DNA of 64,000 bases from Antitrichia curtipendula (Eukaryota; Streptophyta; Bryopsida; Hypnales; Leucodontaceae). How positions within the stretch are numbered: position 1 is the first letter of the stretch; each line of letters opens with the position of its first letter. The notes beneath the pieces were generated by a model that saw only the letters and a list, made by a program, of their open reading frames with translations, did not search any database and had not been told where the DNA came from. The position numbers were made by a program, and so were the translations under genes. Of this stretch, positions 35,869-46,607 are shown piece after piece. The stretch covers positions 8,432,001 to 8,496,000 of the forward strand of contig OX579642.1 in the NCBI GenBank assembly GCA_951230915.1, given 5' to 3'.

Positions 35869-38800
35869 ATGGAAGACTCTAGTGCTGTCGATGTGGGCTT
35901 GGCTGTCGCCGCAAATGTGTTGGCCCTCCGGCAGTCTGTGGCGCTTCGGGAGAAAAAATTTGTGCGGCTGGAGAAGGAGAAGGAAGCCCTTGCACGCAAA
36001 AGTTTGCAGAGCAGTCGATTGTTGGAGGAACGGGGCCGTGAGAAGGCTTGACAGAAGACAACGATGCAAGCTTATTTCTTGCACTCCCGCAATCCTGACG
36101 CCTTGGATGTGATGGAGAGCGTTTATGTCAATCAACGCAGCACCCCTGAGCTTGAACGGCGTGAGCAGACCCTACACGAGGTCCCCGTGTCTGTAGACGA
36201 GGCGTTGGAGGTGGCTTCCTTAAACAGTGAATCTTCTCTCGTCGTCTTGCGAGCGACCGCAGGGACGGTGGTTCTTTCCAGCGATGATTCTGCTCCACAA
36301 GATCTGAATGCCGACTCTAGAAGTCCCGATTTTCAGATCCCCTCTGAAAGTGAGGAGTCATCAGGAGATGAAGACTTCGAGATTCCTCCTCCCTCCAAGC
36401 GCAGCAAAAAGAACTACAGCTTGATACGGAAATTTCAGATGGAATGGGCAGCAAAGTGTCCGTGGGCCGAAATGGTCCTGGCTCCTGATGGCGTGCTGCA
36501 CATGGTGCGCTGCCAAATTTGCACGGAAATGGGAAAAAAGCCATACGTCATGGGCCCTAAGTTGTACACGCTGCAAACTCATGAGAAGAGGGCGAAGCAC
36601 AAAAGAAACATGGTATTGTTTGCAGGGAAGCGGCCCACCATTGTTTTGTAGCAGATGAACTACAACAACAGCATGGAGTCCAAGAAGAAATGCGTGCAGC
36701 TTGCTACACTCTTCCAGGTTTTGAGTGATGGCAGGCCAATGGCCGAGTTCACTAACCAATTTGCCCTTTACGAATTGCTTGCTGTCCCTGAATTGCCGAG
36801 ATGCATTGGACTGATGGTGCGGGCTGGATTATAGCTTCTCAAATGTGGTCAATTGTTCAGGACAAGATGAAGTCGATTATCACTTCTGCCCATTACATTG
36901 CCCTCACGGCTGATGAGACAAGTGCTGTAGACAATTGCAGCTACCTTGCGGTGCACTGCTACATCATGCAGAATTGGATTCGTGTGCCAATGCTAATTTC
37001 TCTGCAGAAACTAGAAGCTGATGGGGCTTTTGCAGATAACCTCACTTCTGTGATAATTTCTGCCTTGAGCGTGAAAGGTGGTTTGACTGCCGAAGCGATT
37101 TCTGCTAGGCTCATTTGCTTTGGTGCAGATGGAGTTGCTGCTTTCCAAAGGCACAGGAGTGGAGTGACGAAGCAAATCCAGAGCAATCATGCCCCTTTTG
37201 TGTAAGGCGTCCACTGCATGGCGCACCGTTGCAATCTGGCGTTCAAAACTTTGTCCTCTCTGGACGTCATGTCCGCCATAGAAGATTTGCTAAATGTTTG
37301 CCACAACTACTTTTCCTCCAGTCCCAAGAAGTTTGCCAAATTCCACTGCCTTGCACAGATGATGGAAACAAAAGGACTCAAATTGTTAAAAAACGTCTCT
37401 ACACGTTGGGTGTCTCTCATTGACCCTCTAAGGCGGCTGCTCAGTGAGTACCGATCTGTGGTAGCAAAGATGAACGTGGATGCAAGCAACACCAAAGAAA
37501 CGGTAAGTTGCGACTTCGAACTTGTGTGGTTTCGTAGCTCATTCAACTGCAGTTGTGAATTGTTGAAGTGCTTGTTCTTTTGGTAACTGCTACTTTTTTT
37601 GCCTTGTGATCTGCCTAACTTGTATCTGTATTGCTGTTGTCGTGCAGAAACGTGTGAGAGTGAAAGCGACGGGCGTCTTGACAAAATTGTCTGACCCTTA
37701 CGTCATCTTGGGCATGACGTGCTTGCTGCCGTTGTTAGAGAGCATCGACCATCTTGTGCTCTTTGCTCAAAAGCGTGACGTGTTTATTTGTGACTTTGTG
37801 GCAGCTCTCCAAGTCTGTCTGGGGCAATTGTATAAGCTATACGTAGACATTGAGAAGGCCTTTGATACAGATGAATTCTGGTCTTTCAAACAGCTTCTAT
37901 AGTGCTCCCACGAGCAAATCCACCTGAAGTGGGTGCCGCTGCCAATGGACTTGAATGCCACTGGACCTGGGGAGTCTGCACACTTGGCCTTTCTGGCAGG
38001 TGATAAAACCATCTTTGCCATGCATGAAGGCCAATTTGTGACCCGAGAGTCCTTTGCTAAAATTGTGTGCACTATCAAAGCTGAGTGCAAAGGTATGTAT
38101 TCTTCTCTCATTTGTGGCTTTGTTGCATTTGCGTTTCTTTTTCTTTGGCTGGCGCTTGTAGGAGAGACGCAGAGGTAATATGCCATTGTTTTTTTTCCAG
38201 TTGCACTTCCTTTGGCGGTGAAGTGGCCAGGCAAGGTACGCACGTCTTTGAAGGTAAAGGTAAAGGTGAAGGTAAAGGTAAAGGTAACGGTGAAGGTGAA
38301 GGTAAAGGTGCAGGTGAAGGTGAAGGTGAAGGTAATGGTAAAGGTGAAGGTCAAGATGAAGGTAAAGGAGGCCAACAGGTATTTCCGTGTTTCACATTTT
38401 TTTTTGGGTGGCTGGAGGTATGCATAAGTATCCCTCTTGTTCTCTAGCTTTAAATTTCCATTTTTTTTTTGGGTGGCCAAAGGCCACCACATTCACTACT
38501 CATGTATGCAAGGTACAGAATCAACATTCAGGTTTGCTGTATGCAAGGTACAGAAGCAACGTTCAGGTAATCACAGGTGTAAGGTATGTAAGTCACTAAC
38601 ATGATTGCAAGGTATAGGTAAGCTTAGAGTCCCGTGTAATGTTGGTCTCTGTTTTTTGTAGAACAAATTTTGCTTGAATGTCTTCTATTACTCCATTACT
38701 GATTGTGGCCTCCATTATTGACTGTGGCCTTCTAGGTGCGGCGCAGCAACTCATTCATGAACTGAAGTCTCGATTTCCTGCCGATGGAGTCATGGATGCC

Positions 38801-39340
38801 TTGGGCGTGGTGTACCCTCAATACTAGCTGCAAACAGGCTGCGAGCTGACCTTCCACAAGCATTTGGATGTTCTAAAAAAAAGTTTTGGTGAACCCAGAT
38901 GGGTTCACGGGAAGGATGGCAGTAAGCTCGTGCCCCCTCTTCTGGACTGCTTTCAGCTTGAATGCCAGCAGACTTTGTTCAAGTTGTCTATGCTCTCCAA
39001 CTCCATGATAGCCATGGAGCCACCGTTTCTGGTCAATCCCCTGACCAAGCTTTGGAGGTGCCTGGACGCTAACTCTACCCTGGCTTCCAGTTTCAGTGAG
39101 TATGTCAAACTCGCAGAGATTGCAATGATACATGTATTGGGGTCTGTTGAAGACGAACACTGCTTTTCTGCCTTGTCTTTCTTGAAGGACAAAGTGCGGA
39201 ATCGATTGGATTCGAATTTGTCAGTTGCGGTTGGCATGAAGGCATAGCAGGTGTACACGTTGAGCACCTTCCCCTACGAGGAATGCTTTCAGCAGTGGAT
39301 TAGTTCAGCAGAGCGGCAGCGCTATGGTATCACAGGCTAG
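35869..39340 (+). pseudogene. hAT-type transposase, several premature stops, two introns
   Basis: It starts at ATG 35869 (MEDSSAVDVGL). The order is: an acidic region; a BED-like finger, VRCQIC and later THEKRAKHKRN (to 36651); the RNase H-like core with LTADETSAVDN, LICFGADGVAAF and HCMAHRCNLA (36801-37502); an intron 37503-37647 with GTAAGT and CAG borders; further core to 38090; an intron of about 640 bp; and the C-terminal hAT dimerisation motif VEDEHCFSALSFLKDKVRNR (about 39140-39210), ending near 39340. In-frame stops occur at 36049 (TGA), 36649 (TAG), 37203 (TAA), 37900 (TAG), 38825 (TAG) and 39245 (TAG). There is a one-base frame break near 36800. Clearly defective. Confidence 0.85.
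38243..38370 (+). repeat. Hexanucleotide GGTAAA/GGTGAA repeat
   Basis: About 20 units of GGT(A/G)AA in the second intron of the hAT gene. Open frames reading Lys-Val or Gly-Lys-Gly-Glu come from the repeat. Confidence 0.9.
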
Positions 39341-39679
39341 TAAATCTTTCTGTTTAGCAGTGATTCTTAGTGATGCACTAGTCATCCTTGCATGGTGATT
39401 GCATTGCTCCGTAGTTGTGTAGAAATTAGTCTACACATTGCCCTTTTTTGTTTCCATCATCCGTGCTTGGCTGTGGAATTCATCTTGAAGCATTTCCCAT
39501 TCAATGAAGCTTTTTCAATTTCCTCTTCTTGTGATTTGTAGCTTTTGATGCACATTTGCCTAACATGATGAGTGATGACTGATTTGGTTTCAGTTTCAGG
39601 TTTTAGTCATAAAACCTACTTTGCTTCCTCGAATATCATGGGTAACCTCTAGTCACTATCACTACTCACTCCTTGCAAC

Positions 39680-40020
39680 ATGTTCAATGTAAAGAGATTC
39701 TTACTTGGTCGTCGAAGCTTGTTTTGTGTTTTGCAGGTCCAGGATTGTGCATCGGAGACTATCTTTTCATTGTGTAGAATTGTAGATGATTTCAAATGAT
39801 TGCAATGTGGAGAGATTATGACTTGGTCGTCAGAGTATGTTCTGTGTTTTGCAGGTCCAGGAATTTGCAAGGGAGACTGTGTTCTTAATGTATAGAATTG
39901 TAGATGATTTTAAATGATTTCAATGTGGAGAGTTTCTTACTTGATTGTCGGAGTGTGTTTTGTGTTTTGCACGTCCAGGAATTTGCAAGGGAAGAGCATT
40001 TTTCCGTAGATAGAATTGTA
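39680..40020 (+). repeat. 118-bp tandem repeat, three copies
   Basis: The word TGTGTTTTGCA(G/C)GTCCAGGA recurs near 39722, 39841 and 39959, followed by TAGAATTGTA(G/C)ATGATTT each time. It lies 3' of the transposase gene inside the hAT-like element. Confidence 0.85.
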
Positions 40021-40494
40021 CATGATTTTCTTTCTAGTTTCACTTCATTCAAGCAATGTACATATCTATTTTTCTAGCAATATACTTCTCTTCACAAGTT
40101 CACATGTTTTCTTCTTGACTTCATTGAAATGCATCTTTTGCCATAAAATATCTTTGGCAATGAAGGCCACATGCACTTTGTTTATGTTGTTTTTGTAGTC
40201 TGTTTGGTACTTAAATTTTTTTGGGCATTGCCTATATTACATCAAAACTTATGAAGTTCTTGCCTAAATGACAACAAAATTTTACAAGTTATTGCCTAAT
40301 GAACTCCATGCCAACACAAATGAAGGCCAATGCTAACCTCGTCATCTGGAAAAAAAAGGCCACCGGGCTTCACACTCATGGAGTCAGAGGCCACATGCAG
40401 TTGCTGCCGAAAACAGGGAAGGAGCCACCTCACCCTGCCTTATTTTAAATTGAGGCCAACTACCCCATCGTCCAAAAACGAAAAAAAAAACACT

Positions 40495-40751
40495 GCCATA
40501 GCCTAACCGCTATCTGGTGTTAACTGGGCAGTTACAAAAGGCGGTTTTACTTGAATACCAAAGGCAAAATGGTCAAGAGCAGTTCACAGAGGGAGGAGGA
40601 GAGCCAGTAGCCCAAAGAGGACTAAGGGTAGGATGTATCAGGAGACGTCAAATAATAAAGGGCATGATCGATTTCATCTGGATCAAAAGTGTGATCTGTG
40701 TGTACGAAATAGTTGGCTTGACATTAAGCATATAAATTAATTTTGCTTTCA
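40495..40751 (+). repeat. 5' LTR, second part
   Basis: Matches 46682-46938 with two differences, both A here and G in the 3' copy. It ends ...TTTTGCTTTCA. The first 10 bases are the right target duplication of the hAT-like element. Confidence 0.93.
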
Positions 40752-40754
40752 TCT

Positions 40755-40777
40755 TGGTTCCGTTGCCGGGACTCAAA
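40755..40777 (-). other. Primer-binding site, tRNA-Glu-like
   Basis: TGGTTCCGTTGCCGGGACTC lies four bases after the 5' LTR. TGG followed by TCCGTTGCCGGGA is the complement of the 3' end expected of plant tRNA-Glu, with a mismatch or two beyond. The tRNA identity is from memory. Confidence 0.65.
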
Positions 40778-40967
40778 TCGTATACTGTCGTAACACCTGG
40801 AGTAGACAATAGGAATTCTGAAGAGTGTTGCAGATGCGATTATCGAGGGAACTGTCGAAAAGGGTGAGAGCCGAACTTGTTGAGTTCTTTGAGCTTATTG
40901 GTTTCACGATCTTACTATGTTCAGAAGGAGATAACTGAACGTTTGGAACAAGAGTAAAGACACAATC

Positions 40968-41231
40968 ATGTGTTTATCTCAGCCTCCCGCGGAAGAAAGT
41001 TCGCAATTGATAACTGAGTTCACCGACCTTATCGTAGAGACAGAAGAAATTACATTGCAAGAATCAGAAAAGATTATCACGCCAGCAGAATTTGAATCAA
41101 GTCGTTATGAGATTTCCAATGCACCGGAGAGCTATCTAACCACGTTAGCAGAATACGACGAGATAAATCCCCAATATTTTGCAGAAGATGGGTTTTACGC
41201 CGAACCATTCTTTATTTTCCAGGACTTATGA
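40968..41231 (+). CDS. Short acidic leader frame of the retrotransposon
   Basis: An 87-codon frame rich in Glu and Ser, without recognisable domains, between the primer site and the upstream RNase H. It could be a piece of the N-terminal polyprotein or chance. It ends in TGA. Confidence 0.35.
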   Translation: MCLSQPPAEESSQLITEFTDLIVETEEITLQESEKIITPAEFESSRYEISNAPESYLTTLAEYDEINPQYFAEDGFYAEPFFIFQDL

Positions 41232-41326
41232 TTCGATCAGTTGTTGATGATGCATGATTTCGCAGTCGAAGCCTGAAATTGAAGTAGACAGATCGACATG
41301 GTGAGTGGAGTGAAATAGAACCGTAG

Positions 41327-41698
41327 AAATTAAATTTTGACGGTTCGTGTACGAAGCAGTTGGGCTCGGGTGCAGGTGTGACGTTAGAACATCCCAACGG
41401 ATCAAAGGAAGTCTACCATGGAGACCTTGGAAAGGGATTAACTTGCAATCAATCTGAATATGCTGCTTTGATAACCGGGTTAGAAATAGCCAAGGGAAAA
41501 GATATCCAGCACGTTCAGATCAGGGGTGATTCAAAGTTGATTTGTAATCAAATGTCCGGTAACTGGGAGGTCCGGTCCGAGAAGCTCATACCGTTCTATC
41601 AAACCGCTAAAGAATTGATGCACGCTTTCAAAACAACGGAAATTATTCACGTACCACGAGAACAAAACCATGAGGCTGACGCCGCAGCAAGAAATTAA
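41327..41698 (+). CDS. Additional RNase H domain upstream of gag
   Basis: The frame from 41327 gives LNFDGSCTKQLGSGAGV, then SEYAALITGLEIA, then IRGDSKLICNQMSGNWEV and HEADAAARN. The four acidic residues of RNase H (D, E, D, D) are all present, and the fold resembles the plant/archaeal-type RNase H found as a second domain in some plant gypsy elements. The codon just before the domain is TAG, where relatives usually have Trp, one G-to-A change away. This is distinct from the RNase H that follows RT at about 44750-45240. Its place before gag is unusual, since known plant dual-RNase H elements carry it after RT. Confidence 0.82.
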   Translation, partial: KLNFDGSCTKQLGSGAGVTLEHPNGSKEVYHGDLGKGLTCNQSEYAALITGLEIAKGKDIQHVQIRGDSKLICNQMSGNWEVRSEKLIPFYQTAKELMHAFKTTEIIHVPREQNHEADAAARN

Positions 41699-41760
41699 CG
41701 ACCAGTAGTAACATCGACTTGAGGTTGCGGAGCGAGTGGAGGTATTAGGAGGTAGGCCGA

Positions 41761-43542
41761 ATGTATGAGGAGATCGAGATAAAAGGAAAAGGATCCGGCG
41801 CAGCGTGGTTCAAAGACATCATATGGACTGAGCTAACTCACAGCTTAAACACTGAGCAAGTAGCGGAAAGTTCTAGACCCGTGGGCCCTGTCGGGGAGGA
41901 AAAGACCCGGACAGTAACGACGGCCAACATGGTAGCCATCCCGGTGTTCACGGGCAAGGAAAAGGAGGACCCAGAGCGATTTTTAAAGCAATACAAGCGC
42001 GCCTGTATGGCGAACGGGGATCGGGTAGAAGACACTTGGTTGGAGTTATTACCGATCCATCTTGACGACACCGCTTCCTTCTGGTACGATCGACAGTCGG
42101 CGGCCGTTCGAGGAACCTGGACTGCTCTCACGGTGGCCTTGATCGCAGAATTTTAGGAGCGGGAGAGTTACCAGAGTCTACTCGGAACGCTCAGCTTGGT
42201 GAGGCAAGGCCGTGAAGAGACGGTACGGCAGTTCAGCGAACGCGTGAGGGAGTTGCAGGCGCGCATCCAACGAAGTTTGAGCTGCTCGTTGGCGGTCAAC
42301 GGGGAGGCGGACGCAAACGATCCCGTCAATGTGGCTGCCAACTTAAGTAGCATCGAGGCTTTGGCGTTACGAAGTTTTGTAGGTGGGTTGAAACCCACCA
42401 TCCAAGAAATCGTGGCATGGAAGGACCCGACGTCATTTGAAGCCACTATTGCTTTGGCCCAACGTAAGGAGCTGAATTTGAGTAGCATCGCTCACACCCC
42501 TGTTGCGGTAGCAGCCGTGGCACCCGTGGTAGTTAAATTGGTTCCAGTACCGACGTATTCCACCGAGGGTAAGGACGTGATAGTCACCAAACATCCCGAG
42601 ATCTCCCAGTTGGTAGCCGAGATGAGAGATTTAAAGCTATTCTTGTTGCAGGGACAAAACAGCAATCGTGCCAAGAGTCCCATGCCTGACGGTCGGAGCA
42701 ATCCCTCCCGCGCCGTTCAATTTGTGATGTGCCACGAATGCAGACGAAAGGGTCACTACAAAAGCGACTATCCTGATCAAGAAAAGACACCAGTGATCAG
42801 TAGTGCGAAGTTAGCGGAAATTAACCTGGTGCAGATCGCAGACGGTCCACTAACGACTCAGGATGAGTTGGAGATAATGATGACAAAACGAGGGAGACCA
42901 TTGAAAGAACCGGTTCCAGTCCCCGTTGAGGCGCATCGAGATAAGAGGAGTAAACCCAGCAAAACTATTCGTAAGCCCAAGCGCCACATTGGAATTAATG
43001 ATCTGTTAATTGGGAAAGGTCAGACCGAATACTCTATTCTGAACGACCTAGGTACCCAGTCTGCAAATATAACAATGGGTCAGTTAGTTGCAAAATGCCC
43101 TGCGTTAAGGAGAGAACTTCGACAAGGCATTAGCGTGAGGCAATGCAAAGTACCGGCGGGGATCCATGTAGCCGACAAGGCACGTGGCAATCTCAAAGCG
43201 CCACAAGTCGAGGCTACGATACAGGGACGTGATATAGAAGGTTGTTTTATCGATGGAGGTGCCGCGGTGAATATCATGGCGAGCTAGTTCATGGAGGAAG
43301 CGGGATTGAAAACAACCAAGTCATCATCTATGCGATTAAAGGTAGCCGACCAAAGATGTGTGCGGTCCCTTGGACAAATTAATCAGTTGCCCGTTACCGT
43401 CAATGGAATTACAGTGAAAGCGGATTTTCACGTCCTCAATATCTCGATAGGTAATGGTGGTTATCCGTTGATTCTCGGTAGACCTTGGTTACGCCAAGTA
43501 CGAGCCGTAAATTATTGGGAGAAGGGAAGGATGAAAATCTGA
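41761..43542 (+). pseudogene. Gag and protease region, two internal stops
   Basis: One continuous frame holds TAG at 42154-42156 and TAG at 43285-43287, and ends at TGA 43540. The gag core shows IPVFTGKEKEDPERFLKQYK and ASFWYDRQ, then VRQFSERVRELQARI. A zinc knuckle CHECRRKGHYKSDYPD has Tyr where the last Cys belongs. The protease has CFIDGGAAVNIM and, beyond the second stop, YPLILGRPWLRQ. All stops are one C-to-T change from Gln or Arg codons. Confidence 0.85.
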
Positions 43543-43548
43543 TCGTCA

Positions 43549-45281
43549 ATGAACAGAGTAAGTATACAAGTGGTACCGGACGCCGGCTGGAGCTCTTCAG
43601 GTTGTTCTTCACCAGAGGGATCGTCAGGCGAGTCCTCATGGGATTTCGACTTAGCTACAGATTCTAGTGAAGAATCCGAGGACTCAGAAGCGGAGTTATA
43701 TGCCATCGATGTACCACCGCAAGTCATCAGTGATTCTATGGACCATTTGGAGGATCATACTATCGGCCCGTGCAAGCGGAGCGAGCTGTTAAATTTGGTG
43801 AAGTTTGGCCCTAACCTAACTATCGCAGAACGGGAGGAGTTGGAGCAAGTGGTGACCGATTACGCGGATCTCTTCGTGACAAAACATATCGATTTGCCGG
43901 CAATCACAGTTGAAGAACACAAAATCGAATTGCTGCCCGAAGTAAAACCTGTCAGGTCGAAACAAAAGAGGATGGCCCCGGAGAAAATGGCTGTTTTACG
44001 TGCCGAATTAGACCGACTGTTGGAAGGTGGATTTATTACGGAGGTGAGAAACACTGAATGGGTTTCTCCTGTAGTTATTGTACCAAAAAAAGGCGGAAAA
44101 TGGAGAGTTTGTGTGAATTACAAAGCTTTGAACCAATTTACAAAAAAAGACCGACAACCGTTGCCGCACATTGACGAGTTATTAGATGAAGTTGCGGGAC
44201 ATGAGATATATACTTTTTGTGATGGATATTCGGGTTACCATCAGATTCGCATTCATCGCGACAGTATTCTGTACACCACATTTACCACACCTTGGGGAAC
44301 CTATGCTTGGTTGCGCATGCCTTTTGGTTTGTGCAATGCAGGGGGTACTTTTCAACGGGTGCAGCTGAAAATTTTTGGGCCTTATATAGGAAGATTTATT
44401 CGAGTTACCTCGATGACTTCGCTGTGTATGGTGATAGAATATGTCATGTAGAACAAGTAAGAGCTGCTTTTCAACGATTACGAGAACACGGCTGCTCCTT
44501 AAGTCCGGCAAAGTGTAAGCTTGGCTTTGAAGAAGGACCTTTGCTGGGCCATGTAGTATTTCGAGGGGGCTTAAAGGTCTATCCAGATAAGATTCAACGG
44601 ATATTAGAGATGAAAGCACCAGTGTCAAGGGAGCAGGTATCAAGTCTTTGGGGAACTACAGTCTATCATAATCGTTTCATACCTAACCTCGCAAGTTTGG
44701 GACTACCGATAAGCTCACTGATTGCGAAAACCAAACCTTTTGTATGGAGCGAAGAGTGTAAGCAGGCCTTCGAGTGCGTGAAGTCGCGTCTCGCTAGTGA
44801 ACCTGTAGTTCAAAATCCTAACTGGGAGGTGCAATTCATTTTGAATCCATCGGCTTCAGAGTTTGCCGTTGCGGCGGTTTTAATGCAGAACGACAACACA
44901 GGGCGAGTGCACCCGATATATTACGCGAGCCGGCTCATGACAACATATGAAGTGAAATATTCTTCGATTGAAAAGCTCAGGGTCTCACTGTTGTTTGCCT
45001 GCACCAAATTCAAACATTATCTACTGGCCAGTCCATTTCCAGCTCTAGTACAGTGCGAAACGGAAGGCCTTAAGCTCTTGGTGCAGCAATCTCATCCCGA
45101 AGGAAGGGCGGCCCGATTAATGGCTTCACTACAGCCATATGACCTGATTATTAAAACTACAAAAGCAGCTAGAGCGAGTCATGCATCATTGTTGCTGGAC
45201 CTTGGAATACTTCCCGATAGCGTCGAAGGAGCCCTGTTCGACGATTTAGAGTGTTTTGCACTGATGCCTGTCCAGGAGTGA
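43549..45281 (+). pseudogene. Reverse transcriptase and RNase H, one frameshift
   Basis: It continues the gag-protease frame. RT shows WVSPVVIVPKKGGKWRVCVN, then YTFCDGYSGYHQI and MPFGLCNAGGTFQ. About 44407, just before the catalytic YLDDF, one base appears missing and the frame changes. The second frame (44292-45281) carries YLDDFAVYGD, CKLGFEEGPLLGHVV, then the RNase H region with VQFILNPSASEFAVAAVL and HPIYYASRLM. It ends at TGA 45279, in frame with the integrase downstream. Confidence 0.9.
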
Positions 45282-45341
45282 CGTGATTTTGGATACACGG
45301 ACATAATTGAATATCTAAGAAATCTAGATCTACCAGAGGGA

Positions 45342-46607
45342 TTGACTGCACACCAACGCAGAGAGATAAGAAGGAAAAGCCAACCTTATACACTAATAGG
45401 TGACGACTTGTACCGCATGGGCAAAGATGGAATTCTTCGCCGAGCAGTGAGTTCTACTGAAGTAGTGGACATATTGCGACACTGCCACAAAGGAGTGTGC
45501 GGCAGGCATTTTGCCACCGATATCACGTCGAGGAAAATACTCCAAGCTGGGTATTACTGGCCGACCATGTTCGCAGATAGCGCCCTGTTTTGCAAAACTT
45601 GTCAACAATGCCAAGCCTATGGGAAACGATCGATACCTTATACCAAATTAAACCCGATATATCCTACTGGAATATTTGAGAAGTGGGGCGTGGATTTCGT
45701 TGGACCGCTTCCGATGACAGCGAAGCGCAATGAATATTTGATAGTAGCTACTGATTATCTAACCAAGTGGTCGGAGGCAATGCCAGTAAAACATTGCAAC
45801 AAGAAAGTTGCTGTCGAATTCATATTTGGTCAAATTATATGTCGCTATGGATGCCCGCTCGAAATTGTTACAGATCAGGGAACACATTTTATCAACGAAG
45901 TCGTTACAGAACTCATGCATAAGATGTCAGTTAAGCATCGACGCGCAAGCCCATATTATCCGCAAGCAAATGGATTAGTAGAGAAGACCAATGGCATATT
46001 AATCGGAATCATCAGCAAAATAGTGCTCGAAAAACGTCGAGAATGGGATAAGCACGTAGCCAAGGCGCTTTGGGCTTATCGGACATCTCATAAAACAGCA
46101 AAGAGATACACACCATTTCAATTAGCTTTCGGCAAAGAAGCCATTTTACCTGTGGAATTAGAGCTTAAGTCACTGCGCACTGCCGTGCAGCATGGAATCA
46201 GAGACACGGAGGCCTTAAACAACCGGCTACTTCTACTTGAGAAGATGGATGAGACTCGACGTTCCGCATTACAGAATTACGAAAGGCTGCAGAGAAAGCG
46301 AAAACTCCGACATGACTCAAGAAAGAAAACCGTGAAGTTTGACCCAGGAGATCTAGTCATAATGATCGATCACTGGCTCGTCAAGCAACATGGACAAAAG
46401 TTCAAACCCAAGTGGCTGGGGCCATACGTTATTCATCGACGCTATGACAATGGTTCGTACAGGTTAAGTACACCAGCGGGAGTAATCTTGAAGAAACAGT
46501 ATAACGGAACCAAGCTCAAGAGATACTATTACCGATCAGAACAGTCTCTGTGCACTCGAGAAGCTTCAGAGCCTGGGGAGGAGATGATAACGGCAATTTC
46601 GGTCTAA
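45342..46607 (+). CDS. Integrase
   Basis: A 421-codon open frame, the longest intact piece of the element. The HHCC zinc motif is in HCHKGVCGRHF with CKTCQQC. The DDE core has VDFVGPLP, VTDQGTHF and GLVEKTNG. The C-terminal GPY/F-like module reads FKPKWLGPYVIHRRYDNGSY. The stop lies 22 bases inside the 3' LTR, so coding runs over the polypurine tract. In the intact element it would be the last part of the polyprotein. Only a TGA at 45279 separates it in frame from RNase H. Confidence 0.92.
   Translation: MTAHQRREIRRKSQPYTLIGDDLYRMGKDGILRRAVSSTEVVDILRHCHKGVCGRHFATDITSRKILQAGYYWPTMFADSALFCKTCQQCQAYGKRSIPYTKLNPIYPTGIFEKWGVDFVGPLPMTAKRNEYLIVATDYLTKWSEAMPVKHCNKKVAVEFIFGQIICRYGCPLEIVTDQGTHFINEVVTELMHKMSVKHRRASPYYPQANGLVEKTNGILIGIISKIVLEKRREWDKHVAKALWAYRTSHKTAKRYTPFQLAFGKEAILPVELELKSLRTAVQHGIRDTEALNNRLLLLEKMDETRRSALQNYERLQRKRKLRHDSRKKTVKFDPGDLVIMIDHWLVKQHGQKFKPKWLGPYVIHRRYDNGSYRLSTPAGVILKKQYNGTKLKRYYYRSEQSLCTREASEPGEEMITAISV
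46573..46584 (+). other. Polypurine tract
   Basis: CTGGGGAGGAGA directly before the 3' LTR, the expected place and composition for plus-strand priming. Confidence 0.75.

Larger units (their letters stand above)
35026..40494 (+). mobile_element. 5.5 kb hAT-like DNA transposon nested in the LTR
   Basis: The ends are AGTGTTTTTTTTT and its inverse AAAAAAAAAACACT, with a 10-bp target duplication GCCATAGCCT on both sides. It carries one broken hAT-type transposase gene (35869-39340), a hexanucleotide repeat and a 118-bp tandem repeat. hAT elements usually duplicate 8 bp, so 10 bp is unusual. The boundaries are firm because the intact 3' LTR shows the empty site. Confidence 0.87.

Noticed and set aside
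38085..38447. Gly/Lys/Glu and Lys-Val repeat frames
   Set aside because: Products of the GGTAAA/GGTGAA hexanucleotide repeat inside a hAT intron.
40517..40735. 72-codon frame, identical at 46704-46922
   Set aside because: It lies within the LTR and is duplicated because the LTR is. No evidence that it is a gene.
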